Source: Acanthaster planci
Lineage: Eukaryota; Echinodermata; Asteroidea; Valvatida; Acanthasteridae
Assembly (NCBI RefSeq): GCF_001949145.1
Contig: NW_019091380.1
Coordinates: 117,415-139,024 of the forward strand
Direction: 5' to 3'
DNA length: 21,610 nt
The notes under the pieces are model-generated. The model was not told the origin of the DNA and did no database searches. It saw nothing but the letters and a program-made list of their open reading frames with translations. The stretch's first letter is position 1. Every line of letters begins with the position of its first letter. A program made the position numbers and the translations under genes. Below are positions 17,520 through 21,610 of the stretch, in pieces.

Positions 17520-20500
17520 GTCCCCGCTTGTCCAGCTAAGATGCAGGCAGCAATAAGGCATTTTTGGAATGTTTCTATTCGTCAGACTCGGCGGCAACCA
17601 TCACTGGACGCTTTGAAGTGCTTGAGTTATAACTCCTGTGTCCTTTCTCCATGATTTATCTCAGTGCTGTGGCATAATCTTAAGGCCGTTGTTTAATACA
17701 CCTTGAATAAACACCTCTTTTTAAAGTATTTTCAGCATGTAGAGTGGCTGTTTGTCATTTATGCATGGTTTTACAAAGATGAAAAAAATGGGACTCTTAA
17801 GATGTTTGAAATTTTGTCTAAAAATATTTGTAAAAAATCTTACGTGTGGCATTATTTCCACAGAACAAGGAAGCAACAAAATATAAAAAGATACATCAGT
17901 TTCCAAAAGTTTGTTTGTGATTAAATAATCACTGATTCGAATTCTCTTCACAGGTGGTGAGACATGCTTGAACACTGCCATTCGGAGCAACACCAGACAA
18001 CCTGACACCTGCTGCATTCCCATGTAGTCTGGATAGGGGCATCATTGGGTGAGTTCATTCCAATCAGTGTAACCCACTCCATCCAAGCTGAACAGAGCAT
18101 GCTGAAATCTATGGACATGTTGTCTACAAATTCCATGTACTTTGATGATTTCAGGTGAAAAATAAGTGGCAACAAGTGGATAACTCATGTCATTGTCAGG
18201 TGATTACAGCATTGCAATCAAATCTGACATCTTATCAATTATGTCAATCTGACAATTATCAAAGAACCTGGACTATAGCAGATACTTCAATCACTTTTTG
18301 ACAGAGATTGTCAAAAGATTGTTATTAACAATAAGAAGTGTTTCGCTTGGATCAAGGCATCAAAACATTGGGCTCCCTGACTGCTGCAACATTTATACAA
18401 TGCTTGTAACATTTACATGTAGTTGGGGGTCTACTTTACTGTGAAGCATAATGAATAGTGCAGTCCTTCACAGTCATCAGTAAGGCATGCTTAGTTTGGA
18501 TGGAGCTGGGTATGCTCATCTTTGAAGATTTCAAATGATTTGGAACTTGGGGGGCTTCATCAGGAGGAGCCTGGGTAAGAGCGGTAAACAGGATACCAGG
18601 GATCATGAATAAGGAATGGAAAAAATAGAACAAGTTATTCATTCCTTTGAAAATGAAATTGATGTGGAATTTGTAATTTTCTAGGAGGGAATCTTTTGGC
18701 TGGTGACTCCTGAAATGGCGTGATATTATAATTTGTTTCGCTATCACATCATTTGTTCAAAAATGATGGTACACAAATGAAACCATTGATTGGCACATAC
18801 ATGCAGAATCATTGTCTTGTAGTGACTGAAGAATCACTAGCATTGTGAATTGCAGCAGGTACATGTAATATTGGGCTATTCTTAGTGTGAATTCAAAAAC
18901 TTGTCCAAACTGGAAATGAGTTTCCCTTCAACACTTTGAGGTAAAATGTGTGCACAATATGTACATGTACCACCAGGTAATAAGATCCAGTTGGGGCTGT
19001 CACTCTCTAAATGAACCAAAAATTCTGTTGACAACTTTGGCTCCACAACCAAACACCTACCTTTTTTCAACATTGAGCGCTATGCTTCATGTTTTAGCAA
19101 GATTGAATTACTCACACCACAAAAGTGCCACTTTTGCAGAAGGTGTAATACTGGCTATAATTGAGACAGTGCAAAGTAATATTGGAAATCCTTGTAGCAA
19201 TGAGAAAATTGCAGTGCTTTCATGGTATTTGGCAGCAAAGGATAGTCACTTTCTTCACTTCCTTCTTTTCTTAAAATACTTGAATTATTCTTTTCTTTCT
19301 CAAATCTTTTCACACAAATTTCATTATGTCCCCTTATTTGCATTTCATTGCCAAGGAAAACTATAAAAAGTGGTTGCTTTTGAACTGGTAATTTTCAAGA
19401 AAGTGTGAAAGTTGTTGTACATTTGTGTGCTCACATCAGGGTTGTCAGGCAATTTTATTTCAAACCAAAAATCTGGATCAAATGGATAACCAAACTTAAT
19501 TTGGAAATGAGTAATTAGTATGTTGAAGGCAAATTTTGCTGAACTGTCCTCAGTTGTCTTTGCGTGAAAAATAGTGTTATTTGTCTTTGAATATTCTGAA
19601 AACATTGCTCAAAAATGAGTTGTCAAAACATTGGTAGTGATCAAATCATGCATGTACGATACATGTAGTTGCCATGCCAGTGCGTGATGTAAAGCTTGTT
19701 TCTCTGTCATGGTCTGAAAAGTGAAGCACAAATATTGGCTGAAGATGTTTACATCTTGAATTACCTGTATGTTGCGTTTCCAAGCTGAGGTTCATTGTTT
19801 GTAGATAATTTGCTATTGAAACCATGCATTGTTCCAGATGATGAAAACTTCTGAAAAGTTCTGAGAATTTACTTATTGTCATGTGTCCACCTCAGGTTTT
19901 TATTCATATCACAATAAGGAAAGTGTTTTTAAATTTAGAAAAAGCTAACATTTCAAGGCATCTTTTGTTCCCTTTGTTGAGGGGGTCTTTTTCTTGTGCG
20001 TATCTAAGTTAATGTTTCTTTGTTCAGTCATTCTTTGCAAATGCGCATCATTTTTCCACAAAACTTGGACAAATTAGAGTGTTAATTTGGCAAGATCTAT
20101 GAGTGCTTTGCAGAATAAAAATTCCTCATTTAGATGTTCAAGACATTGAAAAGGATAATGTTTTGGACTAGGGTCTGAATACCATTCCCAAGCAAAAATA
20201 TGACTTTGTCCAGGTTTCATAGAAAAATGTCACATGTGCAAAGCACATCAACATTGGAATGGATAGATCATGTGGAGAATTCAGTTCAAATAGTTGGAGA
20301 CTGGAGGACATTAACATTTGGATAAATGTTTAGACACATAAAACTGACTGGGAAGATTCCATTGTCATGGGGGGGTATTTATTGAGTTAGTTATTGCCAA
20401 ATCTGACTCCTGCCATTTGGAATGAATTCTTCAGGGCAGTGAGATTGATGGCTATATAAAGGTGTCCCAGATTCAGGTACATGTTTTGGAATTAGTGTCC

Positions 20501-21433
20501 AAAAATGACAGATAAAATACTCCTCTTGTACACACTTGGTGTTTCAGAATCTATTGTACAAGAACAAACTCAAGACACATAAGTGTTTAGAAAAGCAAGA
20601 ATCTCTTGTTTATTTTGTGCTTTCTTTTTTTGGAAAAGTGCTGTATCTGTAGTCGTACATTTTAAGTCATCTTTAAAAATAATTACCTTGTTAAAGGATC
20701 CATGCAATGAATGTTTCTGAGACTGACTTTTTGTGCTGGTTTATAATCTTCAACTTGAGACAAAATTTGAAAACCTTTCAGACGTTTTAGTTTATTGAAA
20801 GGTGCTTATTATTTAGCATAAAATAGTCCACTCTTTTTCCATGCAAGTGACGGCGCTGATTTTGAACCCCTAATTTTCTCTTTCCAAAACATTTCTTAGA
20901 AAAGGTTGCTCACCGGCTCATTACCATTTACTGACACAACAATAACGAGCCAAATAATCAAATTTACACCCCCCAATTCCAGCAGTTTTTGTGCAGCAAA
21001 TTAACGCAACATGAAGGCTTAGTGCTTTGAACATTTTACATCACAGTTTTGCTCATGAGCATGGAAATTTATATTAGTATGAATCCAAAAAAGCTCTAAA
21101 ATAGGGATCAAAAATAGTGAAACAAAAATGGAAAATATGGTTGATTGAAACACAAAGGGTGCAGTTTCAGGAGTTGTTGCATGGTCCATTTAAATTTCAT
21201 TTCTGGAACTACATTTTCCATGACTTGACAAGTCTTCAAATACGAAAATGAAACCATATTTGTGGAAGTCCGATTCTGTCAGGCAGTGTGAATTTGGCAA
21301 GTGGTGATGGCCCACTACTGTGATGCTGACAGCAGGTTCCACACTGACTTCAGTATTTGAGAAAGCAGCTTCCTTACAAGATGTTGACTGTCCACAGCAA
21401 CTTCAAAAATATTGAAGCAAGATTGGACTTGCT
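17520..21433. other. long AT-rich stretch without a recognised gene
   Basis: About 3.9 kb without a supported gene. Short minus-strand frames have a somewhat protein-like composition: 19345-19605 (86 codons, containing FGYPFDPDFWFEIKLPDN) and 18882-19073 (63 codons, containing SPNWILLPGGTCTYCAHILP). Neither has a motif I can name, and neither is bounded by clear splice sites. They could be isolated exons, remnants or chance. No tRNA, rRNA or terminal repeats were seen. Confidence 0.35.
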
Positions 21434-21610
21434 TCCTCAGTGTCTCTCCAAGTAGTAGATAGAGACCTACGGAGGACAAATCCTCAGTGTCTGTCCACCA
21501 AGTAGCAGATGGAGACCAAGGACAATTCGTCATCAGTGTCTGTCCACCAAGTAGCAGATGGAGACCAAGGACAATTGGTCATCAGTGTCTCTCCACCAAA
21601 TAGCAGATGG
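21434..21610 (+). repeat. ~49 bp minisatellite running off the window edge
   Basis: Units at 21434-21480 (47 bp, diverged), 21481-21529, 21530-21578 (both 49 bp) and 21579-21610 (partial) share TCAGTGTCTGTCCACCAAGT and AGCAGATGGAGACCAAGGAC. The two central units differ at only about two positions. The array is cut by the window end, so its full copy number is unknown. The 72-codon minus frame across it is a by-product. Confidence 0.88.

Noticed and set aside
18062-18540. Inverted repeat between 18062-18160 and 18481-18540 (GCATGCT, TTGGATGGAG, GAAATC-TTCAAAG)
   Set aside because: The short matches are not colinear in consistent orientation and may be chance.
1-21610. CRISPR array, prokaryotic operon or phage
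   Set aside because: No spacer-repeat pattern, no ribosome-binding sites and no tightly packed reading frames. The composition and pseudogenes are metazoan.

Overview
This looks like a gene-poor stretch of a metazoan nuclear genome, most likely a marine invertebrate deuterostome and plausibly an echinoderm. The evidence is indirect. No frame shows a long intact gene. The sequence is AT-rich with many decayed repeats and pseudogenes. The palindromes TACATGTA, TAGGCCTA and TACCGGTA recur throughout, a flavour I associate with sea urchin and sea star genomes. A decayed, apparently intron-less rhodopsin-type receptor with a second partial copy nearby recalls the large families of single-exon GPCRs known in sea urchins. 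The species assignment is inference.

Layout. At 620-1832 lies a receptor pseudogene with its upstream region. At 2960-3700 there is a second, more damaged copy of the same unit, including the upstream block. It loses recognisable homology just before a tRNA-like repeat at 3800-3900. From 4790 to 5130 is a CpG-richer patch with octamer and CCAAT motifs but no recognisable gene. From 5500 to 5920 are a degenerate ~110 bp repeat and a 22 bp minisatellite. A 70 bp TTAA-flanked foldback element sits at 6314-6383, and a related 59 bp one at 14676-14734. A ~900 bp element with ~35 bp terminal inverted repeats occupies 7458-8359. A 69 bp minisatellite (about 12 units, with a three-unit higher-order period) lies at 9340-10197 and is open in several frames on both strands. 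From about 12870 to 16070 the minus strand is purine-rich and carries decayed coding sequence. The 14880-16070 part is clearly a dead pogo/Tigger-type DDE transposase. The 12870-14400 part is an unidentified lysine/glutamate-rich remnant. The last 5 kb holds a cruciform-type palindrome, a 41 bp direct repeat, unassigned short open frames and a 49 bp minisatellite that runs off the window edge.

The genes do not form a working pathway. The window records gene-family turnover (a duplicated then inactivated receptor) and several generations of mobile elements. The points most worth checking are the TIR element at 7458-8359, the paired TTAA foldbacks, the higher-order 69 bp array and the transposase remnant.
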